Assembly: GCA_039804165.1 (NCBI GenBank)
Contig: JBDRZZ010000006.1
Coordinates: 26,217 to 90,216 of the forward strand
DNA length: 64,000 bases
Origin: a candidate division WOR-3 bacterium
GTDB lineage: Bacteria; Hydrothermota; UBA3072
Reading direction: 5' to 3'
Within the stretch, counting starts at the first letter, position 1. Every line of letters begins with the position of its first letter. Position numbers and translations under genes: made by a program. Under the pieces are notes generated by a model, which saw only the letters and a program-made list of their open reading frames with translations, did no database searches and was not told the origin of the DNA. Shown piece by piece: positions 20,089-29,502 of the stretch.

Positions 20089-21336
20089 GTGGGTTTATTG
20101 ATTAGTGGTTTTCTTGTAGAAATTTTAAGATCCTCTTTTGACTCTATTAGATCCAACAAGCTTAGGTCATTTCTGACTACACTTGGTATTGTTATTGGGG
20201 TTATGACTGTTGTAGGTGTTATGTCTATTATCTCTGGTTTGAAAAGAAGTGTTGCGAAGAGTTTTTCACAGTTAGGTGCAAATGTTATTTATGTAGATAA
20301 ATATCCTTGGTTTATGGGAAAGATGAGCAGAGAGGAGTGGAATAAAATTAGGAAGAGAAAAGATATAGATCTGAAAGCTCTAAATGCATTAAAAGAATAT
20401 GGAACTTCTTTTAAGTTCGTCTCTCCTCTTATTACAAGAGGTTTTAATATAACAAGGGGAGAAAAGGAAGCTGTTGAGGTGGACGTCCAGGGAACTTCTC
20501 AAGATTTTGTTTATATTATTAAACAGAACGTAAAGCTTGGAAGATATCTTTCAAGTGACGATTTAAAATACAAAAGATATGTTTGTGTTTTAGGTGAAGA
20601 TGTGGTAAAAACGCTTTTTCCAGAGTGCAAAAACCCAATTGGTGAAAAGATAAAGATTCAGGGAAGACAATTTAATGTTATTGGAATCTTAGAGAGAAGA
20701 GGAGAAATGATGGGAATGAGTATGGATAATATTGCAATAATCCCATTTCCAATAATGGCTGAATTTGTAGGAGAAGATAGAAAATCTATTACAATAGCAA
20801 TTTCTGTAGAAGATGAGGAGGAGGCAAGGGAGGAAATAAGATGGATTTTAAGAAGGGTTAGAAATTTAAGGCCGGGTGAAGAAGATGATTTTTCAATTAA
20901 TTCTTCAGAAGCTCTTATAAGACAGTTTAATGAGTTAACAAAAGCTTTGTTCCTTTTTTCAATTGCAATTGCAGGTATTTCTTTGGTTGTTGGTGGAATT
21001 GGTATAATGAATATAATGCTTGTTTCTGTTTCTGAAAGAACAAGAGAAATTGGAATAAGAAAAGCTATCGGAGCAAAACCGTCTGAAATTTTGGGACAAT
21101 TCTTAGTGGAGGCAGTTGTGATTTGTCTTATTGGTGGAATAATTGGTATTTTTTTAGGAGCTTCTATTACAAAGATAATTTCTGTTTTAAGTAGAGGAAA
21201 TCTTCCTTTTTATATACCTATCTGGTCAATATTTCTTGGGTTTGGTTTTTGTGGAAGTATTGGGATTTTTTTTGGTTTTTTCCCGGCAAGAAAAGCTTCA
21301 AAATTAAATCCTGTAGAAGCTCTTCGATATGAGTGA
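20089..21336 (+). CDS. MacB-like ABC transporter permease
   Basis: About 415 aa with the MacB/FtsX layout: one N-terminal membrane helix (LRSFLTTLGIVIGVMTVVGV), a ~220-residue periplasmic domain, then three helices (IAIAGISLVVGGIGIMNIM, REIGIRKAIGAKPSEI coupling helix, and the last two spans). The C-terminus PARKASKLNPVEALRYE is typical. The ATPase is a separate gene, unlike E. coli MacB. The start is unclear: GTG at 20089 is 4 bases from GGAAG and TTG at 20086 is also possible. Confidence 0.88.
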   Translation: MGLLISGFLVEILRSSFDSIRSNKLRSFLTTLGIVIGVMTVVGVMSIISGLKRSVAKSFSQLGANVIYVDKYPWFMGKMSREEWNKIRKRKDIDLKALNALKEYGTSFKFVSPLITRGFNITRGEKEAVEVDVQGTSQDFVYIIKQNVKLGRYLSSDDLKYKRYVCVLGEDVVKTLFPECKNPIGEKIKIQGRQFNVIGILERRGEMMGMSMDNIAIIPFPIMAEFVGEDRKSITIAISVEDEEEAREEIRWILRRVRNLRPGEEDDFSINSSEALIRQFNELTKALFLFSIAIAGISLVVGGIGIMNIMLVSVSERTREIGIRKAIGAKPSEILGQFLVEAVVICLIGGIIGIFLGASITKIISVLSRGNLPFYIPIWSIFLGFGFCGSIGIFFGFFPARKASKLNPVEALRYE

Positions 21337-22006
21337 ATTAATTAAGATGAAGAAAGTAACGAAAGTTTATTCGCTAGGAGAAGTGGAGGTTTGTGCACTA
21401 AGAGGAATTGATCTTAAGATAAAGAAGGGAGAATTTGTTTCAATAATTGGCCCTTCGGGTTCTGGGAAATCTACTTTGATGCACTTAATTGGGTGTCTTG
21501 ATGTTCCTACCTCTGGTTCTTATTTCTTAAGAGGAAAGGATGTAATTAAAATGGATGAGAATGAGTTGGCGGAGATAAGGAAAAATCTTATTGGTTTTGT
21601 TTTTCAAGATTTCTATTTATTGCCGGGAGCTCCTGCCTGGTATAATGTTTCTTTACCAATGATATATAATAGAATTCCACCAAAGGAAAGAAAAGAAAAA
21701 GCTATTTCCCTTCTTGAAAGAGTTGAGCTTGGTGATAGAATAGATCATTTCCCTAAGCAGCTTTCAGGCGGAGAGCGTCAGAGAGTGGCAATTGCAAGGG
21801 CTTTAGCAAATGATCCAGAGATTATAATAGCTGATGAACCAACTGGTAATTTAGACTCTCGGAGAGGAGAAGAAATATTAGATATTTTTTCCCGTCTCCA
21901 TGAAGAAGGGAAAACAATTATCATTGTTTCTCATGAGAAGTACGTTGCAGAGAGAGGTAAAAGAAAAATTTATATAAGAGATGGAATTGTTGAAAGAGAA
22001 GAGTGA
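21329..22006 (+). CDS. MacB/LolD-type ABC transporter ATPase
   Basis: A 225-aa ATP-binding subunit. It has Walker A GPSGSGKST, a Q-loop in FVFQDFYLLPG, signature LSGGERQRVAIARAL, Walker B IIIADEPTGNLD and the switch His in IVSHE. It overlaps the permease gene by 8 bases, so the two are made together. It powers the MacA-TolC exporter encoded just upstream. Confidence 0.93.
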   Translation: MSELIKMKKVTKVYSLGEVEVCALRGIDLKIKKGEFVSIIGPSGSGKSTLMHLIGCLDVPTSGSYFLRGKDVIKMDENELAEIRKNLIGFVFQDFYLLPGAPAWYNVSLPMIYNRIPPKERKEKAISLLERVELGDRIDHFPKQLSGGERQRVAIARALANDPEIIIADEPTGNLDSRRGEEILDIFSRLHEEGKTIIIVSHEKYVAERGKRKIYIRDGIVEREE

Positions 22007-23123
22007 AAGAAAACCTGGAATATTGGTTATTAATTGGCAAGATTGGACTAACCCTCTTTCAGGAGGAGCGGAAGTTCATTTTTATGAAATATTTAAAAGA
22101 CTTGTGGATGATTTTAATATTTTTCTTCTTTGCACTCATTTTAAAGGGGCTAAGAGTATTGAAGAGTTAGAAGGGATTAAGATCTATAGAGTTGGTTCAA
22201 GAAACACTTTTAACTTTTGGGTTCCAAGAGCTTATAAGAGAATAAGAAAAAGAGAAAGGATAGATCTTGTCATAGAAGATTTAAATAAAATCCCATTTTA
22301 CGGCAAAATATTTGTTTCTGAAAATAGAATTGCAATTCTCCATCATCTTTTTGGTAAAAAAATATACACTGAAACAAATCCAATATTTGCTTCTTATGTT
22401 TTTTTTGCGGAAAGACTAATACCGAAATTTTATGATGATATTCCTATTATAGCTATTTCAGAAAGCTCGAAAGAAGTTCTTGTTAAGATGGGAATTCCAG
22501 AAAAGAATATTGAAATAGTATATAATGGGATTGATTTAAATAGATATTTCCCCCAAAAAAAGAAAACTGAAGAACCGACAATTGTTTGTCTTAATAGGAT
22601 GAAAAGATATAAAAGGATTGATATTTTGCTTGAAGCTATTCCAGAGGTTTTGAGAAAAATCTCTAAACTCAAAGTATTCATAGTTGGGGAAGGAGATGAC
22701 CTCCCAAGGCTTAAAAAATTAGCTTTTAAGAAAAGAATAGAAAAAGTTGTTAATTTTACTGGTTTTGTTCCAGAGGGAGAAAAGATTTCTCTTCTTTCCG
22801 GTTCTTGGGTCTCTGTTAATACTTCTCCAATAGAAGGGTGGGGTTTAACTTCAATCGAAGCTCAAGCCTGTGGGACTTTGTCTGTTGTCCCTGATTCTCC
22901 TGGGTTGAGAGAGACAGTGAAAGACGGTTTTAGTGGATATATATATAGATGTGAGGATGCTCAAGCTCTCTCTGAAATTCTTGTAAAATTACTGAAGGAT
23001 AAGAAGTTTATCTTAAAAATGGGAAAGCAGGCAAGGGAGTGGGCTTCTAAATACTCTTGGGATAACTCTAAAGAGAGAATGAAAAAAATAATTGAAGCTA
23101 ATATCAAAAATAATAGCAGATAG
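21981..23123 (+). CDS. GT4-family glycosyltransferase
   Basis: A 380-aa GT-B-fold enzyme. The N-terminal domain has NPLSGGAEVHFYE (the glycine-rich loop for the donor). The C-terminal domain has VGEGDDLPRL and the retaining-GT4 motif SPIEGWGLTSIEAQACG. It transfers a sugar from a nucleotide donor, probably to a lipid or surface glycan. The first ATG overlaps the ABC ATPase by 26 bases, and a later start (TTG at 21987 or 21990) is possible. Its position at the end of the export operon hints that the exporter may serve glycan or glycolipid transport. Confidence 0.87.
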   Translation: MELLKEKSERKPGILVINWQDWTNPLSGGAEVHFYEIFKRLVDDFNIFLLCTHFKGAKSIEELEGIKIYRVGSRNTFNFWVPRAYKRIRKRERIDLVIEDLNKIPFYGKIFVSENRIAILHHLFGKKIYTETNPIFASYVFFAERLIPKFYDDIPIIAISESSKEVLVKMGIPEKNIEIVYNGIDLNRYFPQKKKTEEPTIVCLNRMKRYKRIDILLEAIPEVLRKISKLKVFIVGEGDDLPRLKKLAFKKRIEKVVNFTGFVPEGEKISLLSGSWVSVNTSPIEGWGLTSIEAQACGTLSVVPDSPGLRETVKDGFSGYIYRCEDAQALSEILVKLLKDKKFILKMGKQAREWASKYSWDNSKERMKKIIEANIKNNSR

Positions 23124-23135
23124 TGACAAACACCC

Positions 23136-23164
23136 TTGACAAAGACCTTATTTAAGTTTAAGAT
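23136..23164 (+). promoter_or_regulatory. Promoter of the hybrid histidine kinase gene
   Basis: TTGACA (23136-23141), a 17-base spacer, then TAAGAT (23159-23164), about 32 bases before the kinase ATG. It lies directly after the GT4 stop. Confidence 0.55.
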
Positions 23165-23195
23165 AATAGTAGAATCTTAAGAAAGGATAACTCAG

Positions 23196-26100
23196 ATGGT
23201 GGAAAGGAGGAAATTTGCAAAGGATTATAGCTTATTAATTAAAGAGTTTGATATTCCATGTTGTTTCTTAGATAAAGAAGGAAGATTTCTTTATTTTAAT
23301 TCAGCTTGTAAAAAACTTTTTGGTGTTTCAACTCTTAAGAATAAAAATTTAAAAGAATTTATCTCTCCTTCGTTTTCTGACTCCTTGAGAGAATGGACAG
23401 AAGGAAAGGCTATTATATGTGAAGGAGAAATTTCTGTGAAAGGGAAAAAGAAATTTGTTCGTCTTTTACCTTCTTTAAAGTATGATAAAAAAAACAATTA
23501 TATTGGAGCTCTTGTTATTTTTGAAGATCTTGGGGAGAAAAAAATAGAAGAATTGAAAGAAAAAACCAAAAAACTTGAAGAGGATATTTTTATTAAGAAT
23601 GAATTATTATCCAATCTTCTTGATAACATTCCGGATAATATTTATTTCAAAGACAAGAAAAGTCGTTTTATTGCTGTGAGTAAGGCGCTCGCAAAATGGG
23701 TTAAGGCTAAGAGTCCTGAGGAAATGATTGGTAAAACAGATTTTGATTACTTTACAAAAGAACACGCAGAGCCTGCCTTTAAAGACGAACAAAAAGTTAT
23801 GAGAACAGGCAAACCCATTATTGGTAAAATTGAAAAAGAAACTCATCTTGATGGGCGAGTAACATGGGTTTCTACAACAAAAATCCCAAGATACGATAAA
23901 GAGGGTAATATAATAGGGACTCTTGGCATTTCAAGAGATGTGACTGAAGAGGTGAAGATGCGAGAGAAACTAAGAGAAAGTGAGGAAAGAAATAAGGCGA
24001 TTCTTTCTGCATTACCAGATCTTCTGTTTCAGGTTAAAAAAGATGGGACTTTTCTTTCTTATTTTGCTCCAAATGAAGAGCTGCTTTACGCTAAACCAAG
24101 AGATTTCTTAAATAAAAAAATTAAAGATTTGCTTCCAGAGAAAATTGCTTCTCTTGCTATGAAGGGAATAAAAGAGGTTCTAAAAAAAGGTAAGGTTTTT
24201 AGGTTTGAATATGAACTCCCGCTAAAAGGAGTATTAAAAAATTGGGAGGCAAGAATAGCAAAATGTAGTGAAGAAAGTGTTATTATCCTTGTAAGAGATG
24301 TTACTGAAATAAAGGAAGCGGAAAAGGAAGTTGCAAAGTTGACCGATCTTATAAGACAATCTTCTGATGGAATCTTTAGAATGAATAAAGAGATGCGGAT
24401 TGATTATATGAATGAAGCTGCTAAGAGTTTATTTGGATATTCTTTTTCTGAACTTAAGGATAAAACTCTTGAAGTTTTAATTGCAGAACCTGAAGCTATG
24501 GAGATTCAGAAAGAGATTTTTGATTTTGTTTCAAAGGGAAGAATATATTCCAAGGATCACTTAAGTATAAAAAAAGATGGTTCTATATTTTTTGCCAGAT
24601 TTAGGATTATACCACTTTTTGAGGTGAATGGTGAAATTTATGGATATATGGCATCAATTATAGATATTTCAGAGGAGAAAAAAGCACAAGAAGAACTTTT
24701 CTTTAGAAAGAATTTATTAGATTCCCTTTTGGAAAACATACCTGATGAGATATTTTTTAAAGACAGAGATTCTCGTTTCTTAGAGGTTAGCGTCTCTAAA
24801 GCTAAGAAGCTTGGTGTTTCTAAAGAAGAAATAATTGGAAAGACAGATTTTTCTTTTTTTGAAGAAGAAGTTGCTGAAAAATATTTTAGAGAAGAACAGG
24901 AAATGATGAGGAATAAACAACCTATCTTTGGAGGAATTGGGAAAAGAATTGATGAGAACGGAAAAGTTCACTGGATTTCTTATTCAAAAGTTCCAAGGTA
25001 TGATGAGGAAGGGAATGTTATTGGTCTTATAGGGATTTGTAGGGATATTACTGAGCTTAAAGAGAAGGAAGAGGAATTAAGAAAAGAACACGAACTTTTG
25101 TCTAACACTTTGGAATCAATGGAGGAAGGAGTTCTTGTTTTAGATAAAGATTTCAATTTTACCTATTGGAATAAAGAAATGGAGAGAATTACAGGGATGA
25201 AAAGAGAGGAGGTTTTAAAAAGTGGGAAGAAACCTTGGGAGTTATTTCCTAACCTGAAAGATGTTAAAGTGGATGAGATGATGAGAGAAGCTATGGAAGG
25301 AAAGGTGGTTAAAAAAACGCAAATTCCTTATAAGAGAAATGATAATAAGAGGATTTTTACCTCGGAGATGTATCTGCCTCTTAGAGATCCAAAAGGAGAG
25401 ATTTATGGAATTATTGGTGTGGTCCGAGACATCACAAAAGAAATAGAGGTGGAGGAATCCTTAAGAGAATCAGAGGAAAAATACAGGATTCTTGTAGAAA
25501 GTAGCAAGGATGGGGTTTTTATTTGTAGAAATGGGAGATTTCTTTTTGTTAATAATCGCTTATCGGAAATCCTTAAATATAAGAAAGAAGAACTTTATGC
25601 GATGGAAATTTGGGATGTAATTATAGAAGAGGAACGAGATTTAATTAAGGAGATGGGGAGGAGGAAAGAAAAAGGAGAAGAAATTCCTGATGTTTATGAG
25701 GTTAATGTGATTACAAAGGATGAGAATATACGGCTTTGTGAACTTTCTTTAAAAAAGATAAAATATCAGGGAGAAGAATCCTTTATGGGTGTTCTAAGAG
25801 ATATCACAGAGTATAGAGATATGGAAAGAGAAAGGGAGAAGGCGGATAGACTTGAATCTCTTGGTATTCTTGCTGGGGGAATTGCTCACGACTTTAATAA
25901 TTTTCTTACAGGAATTCTTGGGAATATTTCTCTTGCAAAGCTTCATTTAAGCCCTGATAGTGAAGTTTATGAGATATTAGAAGAATCGGAGAAGGCCGCT
26001 CAAAGCGCTAAGAGTTTGACCCAGCAACTTTTAACTTTCTCAAAAGGAGGTGTTCCTGTAAAAGGAGAAGTAGACATTGAAGATTTAGTAAAGAGCTCTG

Positions 26101-26963
26101 CAAATTTTGTCACAAGCGGATCTAATGTTAAATGTAAATTTGAGTTTCAAAAAGAGCTTTGGTTTGTAAGTGGAGATAAAGGACAACTTAATCAGGTTTT
26201 TAACAACATAATTTTAAATGCAATCCAAGCAATGCCTGAGGGCGGGATCATAACAATTAGAGGAAAGAATTTAGAACTTTCAAAGAGTTCTTCTTTACCT
26301 CTTCCTTCTGGTAAATATGTAGTGGTAGAGGTTCAAGATACGGGGGTTGGGATTCCTCAAAATATATTGCCAAGAATATTTGATCCTTTCTTTACGACAA
26401 AACAAAAGGGAAGTGGCCTTGGCCTTTCAACAGTGTTTTCTATAGTTAAAAGACACGAGGGATTTGTAACTGTGGAATCGGAGGTGGGGAAAGGGAGCAC
26501 TTTTTATGTTTATTTACCTGCTAAGGTAAAAACAAAGGAAACCTTGGAGGAACCTGAAGAAAAAGAGCTCCAAAAGGGGAAAGGGAAAGTTTTAATAATG
26601 GATGATAAGAACTTTATAAGAAAGTCTGCGGTTAGAGCCTTAGAGTTGGGTGGATATGAAGTTGAAGATAGTTCTGATGGGATTGAGACAATTAGACTGT
26701 ATAAAAAAGCATTGAATGAGGGGAAACCTTTCGATGTGGTGATTTTAGATTTAACAATCCCTGGAGGAATTGGAGGAGAAGCTACTCTTCATAGGTTAAA
26801 AGAGATTGACCCAAAAGTTAAGGCTATAGTGTCAAGTGGATATGCTGAAGATCCTATAATGGCTGAATATAAAAGATATGGTTTTAAAGCAGTTGTTCGG
26901 AAACCCTATAAATATGAAGAACTTTTAGAGGTTGTTAAAAAAGTAATAGAGGAAAAATCATAA
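23196..26963 (+). CDS. Hybrid histidine kinase with about seven PAS domains and a C-terminal receiver
   Basis: A 1255-aa cytoplasmic sensor with no membrane helix. PAS-like domains occupy roughly 15-120, 140-255, 263-373, 380-500, 505-620, 628-750 and 760-872. Several end in the PAC-type DITE motif. The dimerisation helix carries the phospho-His H898 in GGIAHDFNN. The ATPase has NNIILNAIQAMP, VQDTGVGIP, DPFFTTK and GSGLGLS. The receiver (~1130-1255) has the acceptor D1185 in VVILDLTIPG and the lysine in VRKPY. PAS 2 and PAS 5 are near copies (both have IGKTDF and V/IPRYDxEGNxIG). It is transcribed alone with no partner regulator next to it. Confidence 0.92.
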   Translation: MVERRKFAKDYSLLIKEFDIPCCFLDKEGRFLYFNSACKKLFGVSTLKNKNLKEFISPSFSDSLREWTEGKAIICEGEISVKGKKKFVRLLPSLKYDKKNNYIGALVIFEDLGEKKIEELKEKTKKLEEDIFIKNELLSNLLDNIPDNIYFKDKKSRFIAVSKALAKWVKAKSPEEMIGKTDFDYFTKEHAEPAFKDEQKVMRTGKPIIGKIEKETHLDGRVTWVSTTKIPRYDKEGNIIGTLGISRDVTEEVKMREKLRESEERNKAILSALPDLLFQVKKDGTFLSYFAPNEELLYAKPRDFLNKKIKDLLPEKIASLAMKGIKEVLKKGKVFRFEYELPLKGVLKNWEARIAKCSEESVIILVRDVTEIKEAEKEVAKLTDLIRQSSDGIFRMNKEMRIDYMNEAAKSLFGYSFSELKDKTLEVLIAEPEAMEIQKEIFDFVSKGRIYSKDHLSIKKDGSIFFARFRIIPLFEVNGEIYGYMASIIDISEEKKAQEELFFRKNLLDSLLENIPDEIFFKDRDSRFLEVSVSKAKKLGVSKEEIIGKTDFSFFEEEVAEKYFREEQEMMRNKQPIFGGIGKRIDENGKVHWISYSKVPRYDEEGNVIGLIGICRDITELKEKEEELRKEHELLSNTLESMEEGVLVLDKDFNFTYWNKEMERITGMKREEVLKSGKKPWELFPNLKDVKVDEMMREAMEGKVVKKTQIPYKRNDNKRIFTSEMYLPLRDPKGEIYGIIGVVRDITKEIEVEESLRESEEKYRILVESSKDGVFICRNGRFLFVNNRLSEILKYKKEELYAMEIWDVIIEEERDLIKEMGRRKEKGEEIPDVYEVNVITKDENIRLCELSLKKIKYQGEESFMGVLRDITEYRDMEREREKADRLESLGILAGGIAHDFNNFLTGILGNISLAKLHLSPDSEVYEILEESEKAAQSAKSLTQQLLTFSKGGVPVKGEVDIEDLVKSSANFVTSGSNVKCKFEFQKELWFVSGDKGQLNQVFNNIILNAIQAMPEGGIITIRGKNLELSKSSSLPLPSGKYVVVEVQDTGVGIPQNILPRIFDPFFTTKQKGSGLGLSTVFSIVKRHEGFVTVESEVGKGSTFYVYLPAKVKTKETLEEPEEKELQKGKGKVLIMDDKNFIRKSAVRALELGGYEVEDSSDGIETIRLYKKALNEGKPFDVVILDLTIPGGIGGEATLHRLKEIDPKVKAIVSSGYAEDPIMAEYKRYGFKAVVRKPYKYEELLEVVKKVIEEKS

Positions 26964-26984
26964 CATTATTCAAAAAATTACCTC

Positions 26985-27012
26985 TTGACTTTCCTTTTTT
27001 ATTTTTTAATAT
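26985..27012 (+). promoter_or_regulatory. Promoter of tRNA-Gly
   Basis: TTGACT (26985-26990), 16 bases, then TAATAT (27007-27012), ending 10 bases before the first base of the mature tRNA. The spacing suits transcription starting at or just before the tRNA. Confidence 0.6.
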
Positions 27013-27022
27013 TTTTTATTAA

Positions 27023-27095
27023 GCGGGCATAGCTCAGCTGGAAGAGTACGAGCTTCCCAAGCTCGGGGTCGCGGGTTCAAATCCCGTTGCCCGCT
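27023..27095 (+). tRNA. tRNA-Gly (anticodon CCC)
   Basis: A 73-base cloverleaf. The acceptor stem GCGGGCA pairs with TGCCCGC. The D-loop AGCTCAGCTGGAAGAGT is normal. The anticodon stem CGAGC/GCTCG encloses loop TTCCCAA, giving anticodon CCC. The T-arm is GCGGGTTCAAATCCCGT. The discriminator is U, and CCA is not encoded. A run of T follows at once. The tgt gene starts 13 bases later and may be read from the same promoter. Confidence 0.95.
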
Positions 27096-27108
27096 CTTTT
27101 TTAATTTT

Positions 27109-28242
27109 ATGGAAAAAGCCCTTTTTAGAGTAGAAACTAAAGATAAAGCTGCCCGGTGTGGTGTAATAAAAACAAAAAGAGGAAAGATAAATACACCTGC
27201 TTTTATGCCTGTTGCGACTTTGGGAGATATAAAAACTCTCCCAATTTGGGATATAAAGAAGTTAGAGATACAAATTTTTATTACAAATACCTATCATCTT
27301 TATATTAGACCTGGAGAAGAGATAATTGATAAATTGGGAGGTCTTCATTCTTTTATAGGATGGGATGGACCAATTGCTATTGACTCAGGAGGATTTCAAA
27401 TTTATTCCCTATCGCCCAAGATAAAGATTCAAGAAGATGGAATTCTTTTTTCTTCTTTTGTGGATGGGACAACTCTTAGATTTACTCCTGAGAAGGTTAT
27501 TGATTTAGAGGTTAAATTTGGAGCGGATCTCTTATTACCTTTGGACGAGTGCGTTGGATATCCGATAGGAAGAGGTTATGCAAAGGAAGCAATGGAGAGA
27601 ACTAATAGATGGGCAGAAAAATCTCTTTTTCATTTTAGAACTCTTGATTCTCAAGCTCTTCTTTTTGGAATTGTTCAAGGTTCTACATATCTTGATTTGA
27701 GGAAAGAAGCCGCTTATTTTTTAAGAGAACTTGATTTTGATGGTTATGCTATTGGAGGGCTTGTCGTTGGGGAAGCGGAGGAGCAGACAAGGGAAGTGAT
27801 TAGTGCTACAGTTCCTATTTTGCCTGAGGAGAAACCAAGATATGTAATGGGTGTGGGAAAGGTGGAGGATATTTTGTGGGCTGTTGGCGAAGGGGTTGAC
27901 CTTTTTGACTGTGTGATACCAACAAGAAATGCAAGGACAGGGACCGTTTACACTTGGGAAGGTAAAATTAATCTTAAAAATTCTCTATTTAAGGATGATT
28001 CAGCGCCTATTTCAGAAGGATGTAAATGTCTCACCTGCCTTCATTATTCAAAAGCTTATCTTCGTCATCTTTTTAATACAGAGGAACTTCTTGGAAAGTA
28101 TCTTGCAACACTTCATAATATATCATTTTATATGGAATTGATGAAGAAGATAAGAGAGAAAATTACTCAAGGAACTTTTTTTGGTTGGAGAGACGAAGTT
28201 TTAAGTAATTTTAAAGGAGGTTTTGATGATGAGAGTAATTGA
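27109..28242 (+). CDS. tgt: tRNA-guanine transglycosylase (queuosine synthesis)
   Basis: A 377-aa enzyme that swaps guanine-34 for preQ1 in tRNAs with GUN anticodons. The substrate-binding DSGGFQ, the loop GGLVVGEAEEQT, the nucleophile region DLFDCVIPTRNARTG and the zinc site CKCLTC with a following His are all intact. The length is normal. Only 13 bases separate it from the tRNA, with no clear ribosome site, so its leader is very short. It overlaps yajC by 17 bases. Confidence 0.95.
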   Translation: MEKALFRVETKDKAARCGVIKTKRGKINTPAFMPVATLGDIKTLPIWDIKKLEIQIFITNTYHLYIRPGEEIIDKLGGLHSFIGWDGPIAIDSGGFQIYSLSPKIKIQEDGILFSSFVDGTTLRFTPEKVIDLEVKFGADLLLPLDECVGYPIGRGYAKEAMERTNRWAEKSLFHFRTLDSQALLFGIVQGSTYLDLRKEAAYFLRELDFDGYAIGGLVVGEAEEQTREVISATVPILPEEKPRYVMGVGKVEDILWAVGEGVDLFDCVIPTRNARTGTVYTWEGKINLKNSLFKDDSAPISEGCKCLTCLHYSKAYLRHLFNTEELLGKYLATLHNISFYMELMKKIREKITQGTFFGWRDEVLSNFKGGFDDESN

Positions 28243-28573
28243 AGTTATGTTGTGTCTTTTTTCTTCAGCTCCTAAGGAAGGAGTAAAGGGAAATCCTGGA
28301 GCTTGTGGAGATGGTCTGTCTCCTCTTTTATTTATGGTGATTATCTTCGCGATTTTCTACTTCCTTTTTATAAGGCCCTCACAGATCCAACAGAAAAAAC
28401 ACAAAGAGATGATTAACTCTTTACAGAAAGGAGATAAGGTGATTACTTCTTGTGGAATTCATGGGAGGATAACTCAGATTAAAGACACAACTGTTAAGCT
28501 GAAAGTGGATGAGAAAACAGAGATTGAGCTTGAGAAAAATATGATAAGAGTGGTTTTGAAAAAAGAGGATTAG
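28226..28573 (+). CDS. yajC: Preprotein translocase subunit YajC
   Basis: A 115-aa small membrane protein of the SecDF-YajC complex. One helix (LLFMVIIFAIFYFLFIRP) is followed by the hallmark QQKKHKEMINSLQKGDKVITSCGIHGRI. The ATG at 28226 (or 28229) follows AAAGGAGG. The tgt-yajC order is a common bacterial arrangement. Its 3' end overlaps fmt by one base. Confidence 0.93.
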   Translation: MMRVIEVMLCLFSSAPKEGVKGNPGACGDGLSPLLFMVIIFAIFYFLFIRPSQIQQKKHKEMINSLQKGDKVITSCGIHGRITQIKDTTVKLKVDEKTEIELEKNMIRVVLKKED

Positions 28574-29502
28574 TGAAAGTAATATTTTTTGGAAGTTCCT
28601 CTTTTTCTACAATTATTCTTGAAGCCCTCATCTCGGAAGGGATTGAAGTTCCTCTTGTTGTAACAAAAGCTCCTAAAGAAAAAGGAAGGGGGAGAAAAAA
28701 AACTCCAACACCTGTGGGAGTTTTTGCTAGAGATTTATCTCTTAATCTTATTGAAACGGACAATCCAAATTCTTCTTGGGTGGAGAATATGATTAAAGAT
28801 ACTAAAGTTGATACCTTTGTTCTTGCTTCATATGGAGCTATTTTGAAGGAAAATATTATAAAAATCGCAAGATACCCCCTTAATATACACCCTTCTCTTT
28901 TGCCCAAGTATAGAGGAGCAGCTCCTGTGGCAAGAGCCTTGATGAATGGAGAAAAAAAAACAGGTTTTACCATCTTTTTAATGAATCCGGAGGTAGATAA
29001 AGGAGAAATTGTGATGGCAAAAGAAGTTCCTATAGAACCTCTTGAAGTGCGAAGTGAATTGGAAACAAGGCTCTTTAAGGAAGCGAGAGAACCTATATTG
29101 TATATTCTTAAAGAAATAGAGAGGGGGGTGAAGCTTAAAACCTATCTTCAAAATGAAAGTGAAGCAAGTTATGCCCCTAAGATAAAGAAAGAGGAATGCA
29201 AAATAGATTGGAGAGAGAAAGCTGTTTTGGTTGAGGGTAAAGTAAGGGGTCTCTCTTATACTCCAGGGGCTTTTTGTATTTTTAGAGGGAAAAGTCTAAA
29301 ACTTCTTAGAGCTAAAAGCTTAGAAGGTTATAAAAATGATTTTTCTCCTGGAGAAATAATTGAAGCGAAAAGGGGTATTATTGTTAAGTGTGGAGAAGGA
29401 GCAATCGAAGTTTTGGAACTTCAACTTCAGGGGAGAAATAAAATGGACGCAATATCTTTTATAAATGGTTATCATATAAAATCTGGAGAGCGCTTAGGAT
29501 GA
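28573..29502 (+). CDS. fmt: Methionyl-tRNA formyltransferase
   Basis: A 309-aa enzyme that formylates initiator Met-tRNA using 10-formyl-tetrahydrofolate. The N-terminal MKVIFFGSSSFS, the conserved NIHPSLLPKYRGAAPVARAL (formyl-folate site) and the C-terminal tRNA-binding half (YAPKIKKEECKIDW, GRNKMDAISFINGY) are all there. The start is GTG at 28573, overlapping the yajC stop. def is not adjacent. Confidence 0.94.
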   Translation: MKVIFFGSSSFSTIILEALISEGIEVPLVVTKAPKEKGRGRKKTPTPVGVFARDLSLNLIETDNPNSSWVENMIKDTKVDTFVLASYGAILKENIIKIARYPLNIHPSLLPKYRGAAPVARALMNGEKKTGFTIFLMNPEVDKGEIVMAKEVPIEPLEVRSELETRLFKEAREPILYILKEIERGVKLKTYLQNESEASYAPKIKKEECKIDWREKAVLVEGKVRGLSYTPGAFCIFRGKSLKLLRAKSLEGYKNDFSPGEIIEAKRGIIVKCGEGAIEVLELQLQGRNKMDAISFINGYHIKSGERLG

